64,000 bases of DNA, from NCBI RefSeq assembly GCF_001875655.1, contig NZ_MKEQ01000001.1, positions 3,224,001 to 3,288,000 on the forward strand. Direction: 5' to 3'. The position numbers and the translations under genes were made by a program. A model generated the notes under the pieces. It saw only the letters and a list, made by a program, of their open reading frames with translations. It was not told the DNA's origin and made no database searches. This document shows positions 13,901 to 22,758 of the stretch, in pieces; position 1 is the first letter of the stretch; each line of letters begins with the position of its first letter. This DNA comes from Enterobacter hormaechei ATCC 49162. GTDB lineage: Bacteria > Pseudomonadota > Gammaproteobacteria > Enterobacterales > Enterobacteriaceae.

Positions 13901-14813
13901 GCAGCGCCTGCGTGACAACCCGGAATGTGCCGATCAGGAACACAACGCGAAAGCGAATGACCAGGATCCTGGCCTGAACGTGAAGCTCAGCTTCGACATC
14001 AACGAAGACATTGCCGCGCCGTACATCGCGACCGGCGCGCGTCCGAAAGTGGCCGTGCTGCGTGAGCAGGGCGTTAACTCCCACGTGGAAATGGCGGCGG
14101 CCTTCCACCGTGCGGGCTTTGACGCCATCGACGTCCACATGAGCGACCTGCTGGCCGGGCGTACCGGTCTGGACGATTTCCAGGCGCTGGTGGCGTGCGG
14201 TGGTTTCTCCTACGGTGACGTGCTGGGCGCGGGCGAAGGCTGGGCGAAGTCTATTCTGTTCAACAGCCGCGTGCGTGACGAGTTCGAGACCTTCTTCCAC
14301 CGTCCGCAGACGCTGGCGCTGGGCGTGTGTAACGGCTGCCAGATGATGTCTAACCTGCGCGAGCTGATCCCGGGCAGCGAAGCCTGGCCGCGCTTTGTGC
14401 GCAACCAGTCTGACCGCTTCGAAGCGCGCTTCAGCCTGGTGGAAGTGACCCAAAGCCCGTCTCTGCTGTTGCAGGGTATGGTGGGTTCGCAGATGCCAAT
14501 CGCGGTTTCGCACGGTGAAGGTCAGGTTGAAGTGCGCGATGCGGCGCATCTGGCTCAGCTTGAAAGTAAAGGACTGGTGGCGCTGCGCTTTGTTGATAAC
14601 TTCGGCAAGGTCACCGAAACCTATCCGGCTAACCCGAATGGTTCGGCAAATGGTATCACTGCTGTCACCAGCGAAAGCGGCCGTGTCACTATTATGATGC
14701 CGCACCCGGAGCGTGTCTTCCGTACCGTGAGCAACTCCTGGCACCCGGAAAACTGGGGCGAGGACAGCCCATGGATGCGCATTTTCCGCAACGCGCGTAA
14801 ACAGCTGGGTTAA
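10926..14813 (+). CDS. purL: Phosphoribosylformylglycinamidine synthase
   Basis: PurL converts FGAR (formylglycinamide ribonucleotide), glutamine and ATP to FGAM (formylglycinamidine ribonucleotide), the fourth step of purine synthesis, in the cytoplasm. The 1295 residues are exactly the length of the single-chain E. coli enzyme. An N-terminal domain is followed by two AIRS-like ATP-binding halves (motifs [19 protein letters not shown] and [14 protein letters not shown]). A C-terminal class I glutaminase domain (about 1040-1295) has catalytic Cys in GVCNGCQMM and the His/Glu pair in MPHPERVF. The ATG ATG pair at 10926/10929 gives the usual MMEILRG start. Stand-alone gene behind the PurR operator. 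Confidence 0.98.
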   Translation: MMEILRGSPALSAFRINKLLARFQAADLPVSNIYAEYVHFADLNAPLNAEERVQLERLLKYGPSLSSHTPTGKLILATPRPGTISPWSSKATDIAHNCGLSQINRLERGVAYYVEASTLSDAQWQAVAAELHDRMMESVFDSLEDAQKLFSHHQPAPVQSVDLLGQGRQALIDANLRLGLALAEDEIDYLQDAFVKLNRNPNDIELYMFAQANSEHCRHKIFNADWIIDGEQQPKSLFKMIKNTMEQTPDHVLSAYKDNAAVMEGSEVGRFFADREAGRYDFHQEPAHILMKVETHNHPTAISPWPGAATGSGGEIRDEGATGRGAKPKAGLVGFSVSNLRIPGFEQPWEEDFGKPERIVTALDIMTEGPLGGAAFNNEFGRPALNGYFRTYEEKVDSHNGEELRGYHKPIMLAGGIGNIRADHVQKGEIVVGAKLIVLGGPAMNIGLGGGAASSMASGQSDADLDFASVQRDNPEMERRCQEVIDRCWQLGDANPILFIHDVGAGGLSNAMPELVSDGGRGGRFNLRDILSDEPGMSPLEIWCNESQERYVLAVAADQLPLFDELCRRERAPYAVIGEATEEQHLTLSDTHFDNQPIDLPLDVLLGKTPKMTRDVTTRKAAGKALDRQGITVSEAVNRVLHLPAVAEKTFLVTIGDRTVTGMVSRDQMVGPWQIPVANCAVTTASLDSYYGEAMALGERTPVALLDFAASARLAVGEALTNIAATQIGDIKRIKLSANWMAAAGHPGEDAGLYEAVKAVGEELCPALGLTIPVGKDSMSMKTRWQEGSEQREMTSPLSLVITAFARVEDVRHTVTPQLVTEDNALLLIDLGKGHNALGATALAQVYRQLGDKPADVRDVAQLKGFYDAIQALVAQRKLLAYHDRSDGGLLVTLAEMAFTGHCGVEANIATLGEDRLAALFNEELGAVIQVRAADRDAVEAILAQHGLADCVHYLGKAVQGDRFVIEADGHAVFSESRTTLRMWWAETTWQMQRLRDNPECADQEHNAKANDQDPGLNVKLSFDINEDIAAPYIATGARPKVAVLREQGVNSHVEMAAAFHRAGFDAIDVHMSDLLAGRTGLDDFQALVACGGFSYGDVLGAGEGWAKSILFNSRVRDEFETFFHRPQTLALGVCNGCQMMSNLRELIPGSEAWPRFVRNQSDRFEARFSLVEVTQSPSLLLQGMVGSQMPIAVSHGEGQVEVRDAAHLAQLESKGLVALRFVDNFGKVTETYPANPNGSANGITAVTSESGRVTIMMPHPERVFRTVSNSWHPENWGEDSPWMRIFRNARKQLG

Positions 14814-14832
14814 GTTTCAGCGCACGACCTCA

Positions 14833-14868
14833 AGGCCCGGTAAGCGTGAGCGCTACCGGGCTTTTTTG
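14833..14868 (+). terminator. Intrinsic terminator of purL
   Basis: A GC-rich stem (GCCCGGTA... pairing with ...TACCGGGC, one-base bulge) is followed by CTTTTTTG, 20 bases after the purL stop. Confidence 0.85.
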
Positions 14869-14872
14869 TCTC

Positions 14873-14986
14873 TGTCGCAAAATCGCGACAACTCTCGGGT
14901 TTGAGTGTCGCCAAAAAGAGACATTTAAGTTATTGATTTATAAAAGTCATGGCGGGTTCACGTTAAGGTGTTGCTTAATAGCGACA
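14873..14986 (+). promoter_or_regulatory. Three GlrR activator sites upstream of glmY
   Basis: The GlrR motif TGTC-N10-GACA occurs at 14873-14890 and 14906-14923 exactly, and at 14969-14986 with one change (TGTT-N10-GACA). Three such sites upstream of glmY are known in E. coli, where phosphorylated GlrR activates the sigma-54 promoter. They lie about 116 to 229 bases before the GlmY start, a normal distance for an enhancer-binding protein. Confidence 0.85.
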
Positions 14987-15065
14987 CTTAGCCTGGAAAT
15001 CATTCACCGCACAACGAACACCTTAAAAGAATAAAATTGTTATTAATCATAAAGATAATTTATTT

Positions 15066-15094
15066 TTTGCAATCTGGCGCGCTGGTTGCATAAT
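15066..15094 (+). promoter_or_regulatory. Overlapping sigma-54 and sigma-70 promoters of glmY
   Basis: Sigma-54: TGGCGC-N5-TTGCA with GG at 15076-15077 and GC at 15088-15089, exactly ten bases apart. Sigma-70: -35 TTTGCA at 15066-15071, 17-base spacer, -10 CATAAT at 15089-15094. Both fit the same start at about 15102. Overlapping promoters with one start are known for E. coli glmY. Confidence 0.85.
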
Positions 15095-15101
15095 AGTAAC
15101 C

Positions 15102-15288
15102 AGTGGCTCATTCACCTTCTTATGTCAGCCCCTTCGGGACGTGCTACATAAACTTCGAATGACGCACAAAAAGGTGCCTGCCGTCCAACTACTGATTATT
15201 GCAATGCTTTATCAGGCCAGGGCGAAACGTCGAGTTAGGCACCGCCTTATTCCATGACAAAGCCGGGTTTTTACCCGGCTTTGTTGTA
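15102..15288 (+). ncRNA. glmY: GlmY small regulatory RNA
   Basis: GlmY is an Hfq-independent decoy RNA. When glucosamine-6-phosphate is scarce it binds the adaptor RapZ, protecting the sister RNA GlmZ from RNase E cleavage so that GlmZ activates glmS translation. The sequence from AGTGGCTCATTCACC to the terminal hairpin closely matches E. coli GlmY, including the block ATGTCAGCCCCTTCGGGACG, and lies in the same place between purL and glrK. It ends in an intrinsic terminator (15257-15284, stem ACAAAGCCGGGT followed by TTGTT). In E. coli the full transcript of about 184 bases is trimmed to about 148. Confidence 0.95.
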
Positions 15289-15341
15289 TCTGAAGGGCCG
15301 ACTCAGTTACGCTCTCCTCAAACCCGGATGAAGAGAGTAAT

Positions 15342-16778
15342 GTGTTGAAACGCTGGCCCGCTTTCCCTCGCTCCCTGCGACAGCTCGTTATGATGGCCTT
15401 CCTGCTGATCCTGCTACCGTTGCTGGTTCTGGCGTGGCAGGCATGGCAAAGCCTGAACGCGTTAAGTGCCCAGGCGGCCCTGACTAACCGCACCACGCTT
15501 ATCGATGCCCGTCGTAGCGAGGCAATGACCAACGCCGCGCTGGAGATGGAGCGTAGCTATCGTCAGTACTGCGTGCTGGACGATCGCACGCTGGCGAGGG
15601 TCTATCAGAACCAGCGTAAACGCTACAGCGAAATGCTGGACGCCCATGCCGGTGTCTTGCCGGATGACAAACTTTATCAGGCGCTGCGTCAGGATCTGAA
15701 CGATCTGGCGCAGCTCCAGTGCAAAAACAGCGGTCCTGATGCCGCCGCCGCCGCCCGACTTGAAGCCTTTGCCAACGCCAATACGGAGATGGTTCAGTCC
15801 ACCCGGACGGTTATCTTTTCCCGTGGGCAGCAACTTCAGCAGGAGATTGCCGAGCGCGGCCAGTTCTTCGGCTGGCAGGCGCTGGTGCTGTTCCTCGTCA
15901 GTCTCGGGCTGGTACTGCTCTTTACCCGCATGATCATCGGCCCCGTAAAGGGGATCCAGCGGATGATTAATCGCCTGGGGGAGGGTAAATCTCTCGGGGA
16001 TACGGTGGTTTTTAAAGGCCCGCGCGAGCTGCGCTCGGTCGGTCAGCGCATCATCTGGCTTTCTGAACGCCTGGCGTGGCTGGAATCGCAGCGACACCAG
16101 TTCCTGCGCCATATCTCACACGAACTCAAAACACCGCTGGCCAGTATGCGTGAAGGCACGGAGCTGCTGGCCGACGAAGTGGCGGGGCCGTTGACCCCTG
16201 AGCAAAAAGAGATCGTGGCGATTCTGGATGCCAGTAGCCGCAATTTACAAAAACTTATTGAACAACTGCTGGACTATAACCGCAAGCTGGCGGATGGTGC
16301 AGTGGTGCTTGAGAGCGTAGAGATTGAACCGCTGGTAGACATGGTGATCTCCGCCCATAGCCTGCCAGCAAGAGCTAAAATGATGCATACCCAGGTGGAT
16401 CTCAATGCGCCAGCCTGTCTTGCAGAACCGATGCTGTTAATGAGCGTGCTGGATAATCTTTATTCCAATGCGGTGCACTATGGTACTGAATCCGGTACCA
16501 TTTATATCAGAAGCTATAACAACGGTTCGCGGGTATTTATTGACGTAGCGAATACGGGAAGCCCGATTCCGGATGATGAAAAAACGATGATATTTGAACC
16601 CTTCTTCCAGGGGAGTCATCAGCGAAAAGGTGCGGTAAAAGGAAGTGGTCTGGGGCTGAGTATTGCCCGCGACTGCATACGACGCATGCAGGGTGAGCTT
16701 AACATCGTGAGTGATGAACGCGCCGATGTCTGTTTTCGTATCGAACTGCCTCTTGAGCCGGAAAAATCAATGAAATGA
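15342..16778 (+). CDS. glrK: Sensor histidine kinase GlrK (QseE)
   Basis: GlrK is the inner-membrane sensor of the GlrK/GlrR two-component system that activates glmY through sigma-54. 478 residues: membrane segment about 14-34, a periplasmic helical domain, second membrane segment about 174-196, HAMP linker, HisKA box with phospho-acceptor His260 (ISHELKTPLASM), and a C-terminal ATPase with N box (DNLYSNAVHYG) and GSGLGLSIA. GTG at 15342 is the annotated start; TTG three bases later is an alternative giving the E. coli-like MKRWP terminus nearly unchanged. The stop overlaps the first possible qseG start. Confidence 0.95.
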   Translation: MLKRWPAFPRSLRQLVMMAFLLILLPLLVLAWQAWQSLNALSAQAALTNRTTLIDARRSEAMTNAALEMERSYRQYCVLDDRTLARVYQNQRKRYSEMLDAHAGVLPDDKLYQALRQDLNDLAQLQCKNSGPDAAAAARLEAFANANTEMVQSTRTVIFSRGQQLQQEIAERGQFFGWQALVLFLVSLGLVLLFTRMIIGPVKGIQRMINRLGEGKSLGDTVVFKGPRELRSVGQRIIWLSERLAWLESQRHQFLRHISHELKTPLASMREGTELLADEVAGPLTPEQKEIVAILDASSRNLQKLIEQLLDYNRKLADGAVVLESVEIEPLVDMVISAHSLPARAKMMHTQVDLNAPACLAEPMLLMSVLDNLYSNAVHYGTESGTIYIRSYNNGSRVFIDVANTGSPIPDDEKTMIFEPFFQGSHQRKGAVKGSGLGLSIARDCIRRMQGELNIVSDERADVCFRIELPLEPEKSMK

Positions 16779-17527
16779 ATAACAACCTGGTGAGTATGTC
16801 ACACGTCTTTTTCCGCGCACTGCGCGCGGTGTTTTCCAGCAAAAATGTGCGCCTGAGCCTGCCCTGCATACTGCTGGCTGGCTGTGTCACCCATGCGCCG
16901 AAAAGCGCAATTAGCCAAAAACAGGAAGATAAATGGCCGCAAAAACAGCTGGCCGATTTCCTTTCAACACCTTGCGATGATATCTGGAGCCTGTCGGGGC
17001 GTGATGTGGAATCCAATCCGCTCTTCTGGCTGCGCGGAATAGACTGCGCCCAGCGGCTGGCACCCGCCGAGGCCCGTGCCCAGGCGGCGATGCTGGTGGA
17101 CGATACCTGGCAGGACGCGTTTAAACGCGGGATCGTGATGGCTGATGCCAGAATCACGCCAGTCGAACGCCGCGCTAACGTGACGCGGCTCGATACTTAC
17201 GTGATCAATATTCCCCCGCAGGTGCGCCCGGTCTATCAGCTCTGGCGGGACGGACAAACCCTGCAACTACAGCTGTCTGAAGAGCGTTTCCGCTACAGCA
17301 AATTGCAGCAGTCGAGCGACAGCGAGCTTGATGCGCTTCGCCAGCAGCAGGAGTCGCTGCGCGAGCAGCTGGAAACCACCACCCGCAAGCTTGAAAACCT
17401 GACCGATATCGAAAGACAGCTCTCGACGCGTAAGCCAGCAGGCAGCTATCTGCCCGATGGGTCGAAAGGCAACGCTGCCACGACGCCAGACAGTGATACG
17501 CCGAAACAAGAGGATGTGAAGCCATGA
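16775..17527 (+). CDS. qseG: Outer-membrane lipoprotein QseG
   Basis: QseG is a lipoprotein that interacts with GlrK (QseE) and modulates its kinase activity in E. coli. A lipobox LLAGC places the lipidated cysteine at residue 37 of the longest form. Residue +2 is Val, predicting outer-membrane sorting. The C-terminal half is a coiled coil (SKLQQSSDSELDALRQQQ... region, about 170-215) that closely matches E. coli QseG, while the N-terminal half is more diverged. An in-frame ATG at 16796 (MSHVFF, GGTGAG just upstream) would shorten the leader by seven residues and may be the true start. The gene overlaps glrK and glrR by four bases each. Confidence 0.9.
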   Translation: MNNNLVSMSHVFFRALRAVFSSKNVRLSLPCILLAGCVTHAPKSAISQKQEDKWPQKQLADFLSTPCDDIWSLSGRDVESNPLFWLRGIDCAQRLAPAEARAQAAMLVDDTWQDAFKRGIVMADARITPVERRANVTRLDTYVINIPPQVRPVYQLWRDGQTLQLQLSEERFRYSKLQQSSDSELDALRQQQESLREQLETTTRKLENLTDIERQLSTRKPAGSYLPDGSKGNAATTPDSDTPKQEDVKP

Positions 17528-18861
17528 CAAGCCGTAAACCTGCCCATCTGTTACTGGTGGATGACGATCCCGGGCTGTTAAAGCTCCTGGGGATGCGTCT
17601 GGTGAGCGAAGGCTACAGCGTGGTCACCGCTGAAAGCGGGCAGGAGGGGCTGAAAGTGCTCAGCCGTGAGAAAATCGATCTGGTGATCAGCGATTTGCGC
17701 ATGGATGAAATGGATGGTCTGCAACTGTTCACGGAGATCCAGAAGCAGCAGCCCGGGATGCCGGTGATTATCCTCACCGCTCACGGTTCCATTCCGGATG
17801 CGGTGGCCGCGACGCAGCAGGGGGTATTCAGCTTCCTCACCAAACCGGTGGATAAAGACGCCCTTTATAAAGCGATCGACAGTGCCCTTGAGCACGCGGC
17901 GCCATCCGGTGACGACGCCTGGCGTGAGTCCATCGTGACGCGTAGCCCTGCCATGCTGCGCCTGCTCGAACAGGCGCTGATGGTGGCGCAATCAGACGTT
18001 AGCGTGCTGATCAACGGCCAGAGCGGGACCGGGAAAGAGATCCTGGCCCAGGCGATCCACAACGCCAGCCCGCGCAGTAAAAATGCTTTTATCGCCATTA
18101 ACTGTGGTGCGCTGCCGGAACAACTGCTTGAATCTGAACTCTTCGGCCATGCCCGCGGCGCCTTTACCGGTGCGGTGAGCAGCCGTGAAGGGCTGTTTCA
18201 GGCGGCTGAGGGGGGCACGCTGTTTCTTGATGAAATTGGCGATATGCCCGCGCCGTTGCAGGTCAAACTGCTGCGCGTGTTGCAGGAGCGAAAAGTGCGT
18301 CCGCTCGGCAGCAACCGCGATATCGATATCAACGTGCGGATTATTTCCGCCACCCACCGTGATTTACCCAAGGTGATGGCGCGCAACGAGTTCCGTGAAG
18401 ATCTCTACTATCGACTGAATGTCGTCAACCTGAAAATCCCGGCGCTGGCCGAGCGAGCGGAAGATATCCCGCTGCTGGCAAATCACCTTTTGCGTCAGGC
18501 CGCCGACCGCCACAAACCGTTTGTGCGCGCGTTCTCCACCGATGCGATGAAACGCCTGATGACGGCAAGCTGGCCGGGTAACGTGCGCCAGCTGGTGAAC
18601 GTGATTGAGCAGTGCGTGGCGCTGACCTCATCACCGGTGATCAGCGATGCGCTGGTCGAGCAGGCGCTGGAGGGGGAAAACACGGCGTTACCGACGTTTG
18701 CGGAAGCGCGAAACCAGTTCGAGCTGAACTATCTGCGCAAGCTGCTGCAAATCACCAAAGGCAACGTGACCCACGCGGCGCGCATGGCCGGGCGTAACCG
18801 TACCGAGTTTTATAAATTGCTCTCACGCCATGAGCTGGAAGCGAACGATTTTAAAGAGTAA
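17524..18861 (+). CDS. glrR: Sigma-54-dependent response regulator GlrR
   Basis: GlrR is phosphorylated by GlrK and activates sigma-54 promoters, notably glmY and, in E. coli, rpoE. 445 residues: receiver domain 1-125 with phospho-acceptor Asp57 (LVISDLRMDEMDG), AAA+ domain with Walker A GQSGTGKE and the sigma-54 contact loop GAFTGA, and a C-terminal Fis-type helix-turn-helix (NVTHAARMAGRNRTEFYKLL). The ATGA overlap with qseG and the conserved glmY-glrK-qseG-glrR-glnB order support one operon. Its recognition sites are visible upstream of glmY. Confidence 0.96.
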   Translation: MTSRKPAHLLLVDDDPGLLKLLGMRLVSEGYSVVTAESGQEGLKVLSREKIDLVISDLRMDEMDGLQLFTEIQKQQPGMPVIILTAHGSIPDAVAATQQGVFSFLTKPVDKDALYKAIDSALEHAAPSGDDAWRESIVTRSPAMLRLLEQALMVAQSDVSVLINGQSGTGKEILAQAIHNASPRSKNAFIAINCGALPEQLLESELFGHARGAFTGAVSSREGLFQAAEGGTLFLDEIGDMPAPLQVKLLRVLQERKVRPLGSNRDIDINVRIISATHRDLPKVMARNEFREDLYYRLNVVNLKIPALAERAEDIPLLANHLLRQAADRHKPFVRAFSTDAMKRLMTASWPGNVRQLVNVIEQCVALTSSPVISDALVEQALEGENTALPTFAEARNQFELNYLRKLLQITKGNVTHAARMAGRNRTEFYKLLSRHELEANDFKE

Positions 18862-18932
18862 TACCGCAAAATTCGCCTGAATATGATACTGTGAGCAACC
18901 GATTACGAGGCTGCTTACTGGCAAGAGTTTAA

Positions 18933-19280
<348 letters not shown>

Positions 19281-19287
19281 CATTCTT

Positions 19288-19358
19288 GCCGGATGGCGCT
19301 GCGCTTACCCGGCCTACAAAACCCTTCGTAGGCCCGTGCAAGCGAAGCGCCGTCGGGC
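19288..19358. repeat. REP pair (BIME) between glnB and hmp
   Basis: Two inverted REP palindromes: 19288-19317 (begins GCCGGATGGCGCTGCGC, ends CCGGCCTAC) and 19328-19358 (begins GTAGGCCCGTGC). They match the enterobacterial REP pattern and sit between the convergent genes glnB and hmp, three bases from the hmp stop, where they can protect both mRNA 3' ends. Confidence 0.88.
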
Positions 19359-19360
19359 GA

Positions 19361-20551
19361 TTACAGCACTTTATGCGGGCCGAAACATTCGTAATGAATG
19401 TTGTCTTTGTTAACACCCAGGTCTACCAGCTGCTTCGCGGCATACTGCATAAACGCCACCGGCCCACAAACGTAGAACTGCATCCCCGGTGCGCTGAACG
19501 CCCCTTCATGCTGCCCTAAATCCATCAGTCCTTCGCTGTCAAAACGTGCCGCTGCGCGGTCGTCTTCCGTGGGTAAACGATACCAGGTATGCGCGGTAAA
19601 GTGTGGCAGACCCGCCGCCAGCGTTTTCACTTCATCCGCGAAGGCGTGGACATCCCCGTTTTCGGCCGCGTGGAACCAATTAACCTGCGCGCTGTGGTTT
19701 GCTTTCGCCAGCGTATCCAGCATCGCCAGCATTGGCGTTTGACCAACACCTGCGGAGATCAGCGTCACTGGGGTATTCGTTTCAACGGCCATAAAGAAAT
19801 CACCCGCTGGCGCCGCCAGATGAACGATATCACCCACGCTGGCGACGTTATGCAGCCAGGTCGAAACCTGACCACCTTCCTCACGTTTAACCGCAATGCG
19901 ATAGCCTTTGCCGTTTGGCTTGCGGGTCAGGGAGTACTGGCGGATCTCCTGGTGCGGGAAACCTTCCGGTTTCAGCCAGACGCCCAGATACTGGCCCGGC
20001 TGGTAATCAGCAACCGGCTGGCCGTCAACCGGCTCAAATTCAAAGCTGGTGATAAGCGCGCTGCGCGGGGTTTTCTCAACGATACGGAAGGCGCGCGTGC
20101 CTTCCCAGCCGCCGTTCTTGCTGGCGTTTTCGCTGTAGATCTGCGCTTCGCGGTTGATGAACACATTGGCCAGCACGCCATATGCCTTACCCCAGGCGTC
20201 CAGAACTTCCTGGCCCGGGCTGAACATTTCGTCCAGGGTTGCCAGCAGGTGGCTGCCCACGATGTTGTACTGCTCGGGTTTGATCTGGAAGCTGGTGTGC
20301 TTCTGCGCGATTTTTTCTACCGCAGGCAGCAGGGCCGGCAGGTTTTCAATGTTGCTGGCATAGGCGGCAATAGCGTTGAACAGCGCTTCGCGCTGATCGC
20401 CGTTACGCTGGTTGCTCATATTGAAAATCTCTTTGAGCTCCGGATTATGCGCAAACATGCGATCGTAGAAATGGGCGGTCAGTTTAGGCCCCGTTTCAAC
20501 CAGCAAGGGGATTGTGGCCTTCACGGTAGCGATGGTTTGAGCGTCGAGCAT
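19361..20551 (-). CDS. hmp: Nitric oxide dioxygenase / flavohemoglobin
   Basis: Hmp oxidises nitric oxide to nitrate with O2 and NAD(P)H, the main aerobic NO defence. 396 residues as in E. coli: globin domain about 1-138 with proximal heme ligand His85 (IAQKHTSFQ), FAD domain with [10 protein letters not shown], and an NAD-binding domain with [13 protein letters not shown]. Cytoplasmic. The upstream NsrR palindrome indicates derepression by NO. Divergent from glyA, an arrangement conserved in enterics. Confidence 0.98.
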   Translation of the reverse strand: MLDAQTIATVKATIPLLVETGPKLTAHFYDRMFAHNPELKEIFNMSNQRNGDQREALFNAIAAYASNIENLPALLPAVEKIAQKHTSFQIKPEQYNIVGSHLLATLDEMFSPGQEVLDAWGKAYGVLANVFINREAQIYSENASKNGGWEGTRAFRIVEKTPRSALITSFEFEPVDGQPVADYQPGQYLGVWLKPEGFPHQEIRQYSLTRKPNGKGYRIAVKREEGGQVSTWLHNVASVGDIVHLAAPAGDFFMAVETNTPVTLISAGVGQTPMLAMLDTLAKANHSAQVNWFHAAENGDVHAFADEVKTLAAGLPHFTAHTWYRLPTEDDRAAARFDSEGLMDLGQHEGAFSAPGMQFYVCGPVAFMQYAAKQLVDLGVNKDNIHYECFGPHKVL

Positions 20552-20577
20552 AGCAGCTTCCTTCTGATGTTACTTTA

Positions 20578-20600
20578 ATGATGCATTTTAGATGCATCTT
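20578..20600 (-). promoter_or_regulatory. NsrR operator upstream of hmp
   Basis: A 23-base near-perfect palindrome with arms AAGATGCAT and ATGCATCAT on the hmp strand, 27 bases from the hmp ATG. It matches the known NsrR site pattern (two 11-base arms, AAGATGCATTT type) of E. coli hmp. NsrR releases its sites when NO damages its iron-sulfur cluster. Confidence 0.85.
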
Positions 20601-20721
20601 ATAAAAATACCCCTGCAATGTAAATGGTTCTTTGCAACGTGAAAAATTTGCATCACAAAGCTGAAAAGAAATCCGTAGAAAATGGCGAGAGCTTTATTGC
20701 TCAAACCCTTGCGTGGCGTGG

Positions 20722-20784
20722 AGGTAAACGTTTGCGTAAAATCGTTTGTCAAGACCTGTTATCGCAGAACTATTCAGTTATACT
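20722..20784 (+). promoter_or_regulatory. glyA promoter region with PurR operator
   Basis: AGGTAAACGTTTGCGT at 20722-20737 is a PurR box almost identical to the E. coli glyA site, linking one-carbon supply to purine need. A -10 hexamer TATACT is at 20779-20784; the matching -35 is weak, consistent with activator dependence (MetR in E. coli). A MetR site could not be assigned with confidence. The rest of the 304-base hmp-glyA gap shows no further gene. Confidence 0.8.
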
Positions 20785-20855
20785 GTTGCCCGTCGTCCAA
20801 CAGGACTGCCTTTTCAGGCCAAAAATTTACTTGTTAGCTGAGTCAGGAGATGCGG

Positions 20856-22109
20856 ATGTTAAAGCGTGAAATGAACATTGCCGATTATGATGCCGAACTG
20901 TGGCAGGCTATGGAGCAGGAAAAAGTACGTCAGGAAGAGCACATCGAACTGATCGCCTCCGAAAACTACACCAGCCCGCGCGTAATGCAGGCGCAGGGTT
21001 CTCAGCTGACCAACAAATATGCTGAAGGTTATCCGGGCAAGCGCTACTACGGCGGTTGCGAGTACGTTGATATCGTTGAGCAGCTGGCGATTGACCGTGC
21101 GAAAGAACTCTTTGGCGCTGACTACGCGAACGTCCAGCCGCACTCTGGCTCTCAGGCTAACTTCGCTGTTTACACCGCGCTGTTGCAGCCGGGCGATACC
21201 GTTCTGGGTATGAACCTGGCGCAGGGCGGCCACCTGACTCACGGCTCCCCGGTAAACTTCTCCGGCAAACTGTACAACATCATCCCTTACGGTATTGATG
21301 AGTCCGGTAAAATTGACTACGACGACATGGCTAAGCAGGCCAAAGAACACAAGCCGAAGATGATCATCGGTGGCTTCTCGGCTTACTCCGGCATCGTTGA
21401 CTGGGCAAAAATGCGCGAAATCGCTGACAGCATCGGCGCGTACCTGTTCGTTGATATGGCGCACGTGGCGGGTCTGATCGCCGCAGGCGTTTATCCTAAC
21501 CCGGTTCCACACGCTCACGTTGTGACCACCACCACCCACAAAACCCTGGCGGGTCCACGCGGTGGCCTGATCCTGGCGAAAGGCGGTGACGAAGAGCTGT
21601 ACAAAAAGCTGAACTCCGCCGTGTTCCCAAGCGCCCAGGGCGGCCCGCTGATGCACGTGATCGCGGCAAAAGCGGTGGCGCTGAAAGAAGCGATGGAGCC
21701 AGAGTTCAAGGTTTACCAGCAGCAGGTTGCTAAGAACGCCAAAGCGATGGTGGAAGTGTTCCTGAACCGTGGCTACAAAGTGGTCTCTGGCGGGACTGAA
21801 AACCACCTGTTCCTGCTGGATCTGGTTGATAAGAACCTGACCGGTAAAGAAGCTGACGCTGCTCTGGGCCGCGCCAACATCACCGTGAACAAAAACAGCG
21901 TGCCAAACGATCCGAAGAGCCCGTTCGTGACCTCCGGTATCCGTATCGGTTCTCCGGCTGTGACTCGTCGCGGCTTCAAAGAGGCGGAAGTGAAAGAGCT
22001 GGCGGGCTGGATGTGTGACGTTCTGGACAACATCAATGACGAGGCGGTTATTGAGCGCGTCAAAGGTAAAGTACTGGACATCTGCGCCCGCTTCCCGGTG
22101 TACGCATAA
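20856..22109 (+). CDS. glyA: Serine hydroxymethyltransferase
   Basis: GlyA interconverts serine plus tetrahydrofolate with glycine plus methylene-tetrahydrofolate, the main source of glycine and one-carbon units. 417 residues, with the pyridoxal-phosphate lysine Lys229 in [16 protein letters not shown] 20856 ([12 protein letters not shown]) is the start, behind AGGAGA; an upstream in-frame ATG at 20850 lies too close to that ribosome site. Followed by a bidirectional terminator shared with yphA. Confidence 0.98.
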   Translation: MLKREMNIADYDAELWQAMEQEKVRQEEHIELIASENYTSPRVMQAQGSQLTNKYAEGYPGKRYYGGCEYVDIVEQLAIDRAKELFGADYANVQPHSGSQANFAVYTALLQPGDTVLGMNLAQGGHLTHGSPVNFSGKLYNIIPYGIDESGKIDYDDMAKQAKEHKPKMIIGGFSAYSGIVDWAKMREIADSIGAYLFVDMAHVAGLIAAGVYPNPVPHAHVVTTTTHKTLAGPRGGLILAKGGDEELYKKLNSAVFPSAQGGPLMHVIAAKAVALKEAMEPEFKVYQQQVAKNAKAMVEVFLNRGYKVVSGGTENHLFLLDLVDKNLTGKEADAALGRANITVNKNSVPNDPKSPFVTSGIRIGSPAVTRRGFKEAEVKELAGWMCDVLDNINDEAVIERVKGKVLDICARFPVYA

Positions 22110-22130
22110 TTCCTCTGCTTTGCAGAAACA

Positions 22131-22158
22131 AAAAAGGCCGCGCTTGCGGCCTTTTTTT
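22131..22158. terminator. Bidirectional terminator glyA/yphA
   Basis: The stem GGCCGC-GCTT-GCGGCC is flanked by A-run and T-run (AAAAA...TTTTTTT), so it can terminate both the rightward glyA and leftward yphA transcripts. It is six bases from the yphA stop. Confidence 0.92.
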
Positions 22159-22163
22159 ATGGG

Positions 22164-22586
22164 CTAACGCCGGTCGAGGGAGATGGCTCCCGGCCCGGTG
22201 ATCGCCAGCAAAATAAAGGCGCCAGCGATACTCACATTTTTGTAGAAGTTAATCATGTTAGGGACGACGGCATCACCCGTCATATCCCAGTAATGGTGAC
22301 CAATCACCGCTGTACCCAGCGTATAGAAGACAAAGATCACCGCGAGGGGGCGGGTGAAAAAGCCCAGCACGATAAGGATCGCGGCGGGGACTTCCATCAC
22401 CACCGCAATAATCGCGGCCAGCATGGGCATGGGGGCGCCGAGCGAGGTCATATACTGAACGGTGCCGCTAAACCCCGTCAGCTTGGGATAACCGAAAATA
22501 ATAAACAGGACCACAATGGCGATACGGGCAATTAAAAGCAGGAGAGAACGAGAGGAGCCGAAATCGAAATAACGTAAGCTGTTCAT
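22164..22586 (-). CDS. yphA: DoxX-family inner-membrane protein YphA
   Basis: A 140-residue protein with four predicted membrane segments (about 15-35, 50-70, 75-95, 110-135) of the DoxX family, whose biochemical role is poorly defined. Motifs such as [31 protein letters not shown] and [10 protein letters not shown] match E. coli YphA. In E. coli yphA lies between the hca operon and yphB-H; here it sits directly between glyA and hcaT, so those genes are absent. No function can be assigned from context. Confidence 0.85.
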   Translation of the reverse strand: MNSLRYFDFGSSRSLLLLIARIAIVVLFIIFGYPKLTGFSGTVQYMTSLGAPMPMLAAIIAVVMEVPAAILIVLGFFTRPLAVIFVFYTLGTAVIGHHYWDMTGDAVVPNMINFYKNVSIAGAFILLAITGPGAISLDRR

Positions 22587-22758
22587 GGCAAACGACCTCT
22601 TCAGGCGATGTCTTATTAACGTAATACAGTTTTATCGCTCTCGCCATACGCTGTCCGGCTGATGATGATGTTAATTTTTAGTTAATTTATAGCGCGCTAA
22701 CGACTTGCTAAAGTCAGGGATTAACGCCAGACTATCGCCTCCATTTCGGGAGGGATTC

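Noticed and set aside
12918..14744. A 608-codon open frame antisense to purL
   Set aside because: It is a shadow of the strongly biased purL codons: low-complexity His/Arg/Gln-rich translation, no ribosome site and no known family, while purL on the other strand is a full-length match.
19589..20578. A 329-codon frame opposite hmp
   Set aside because: Shadow of hmp; the translation resembles no protein and covers the hmp promoter.
20624..20869. Short frame in the hmp-glyA gap
   Set aside because: It runs through the PurR operator and glyA promoter and has no ribosome site.
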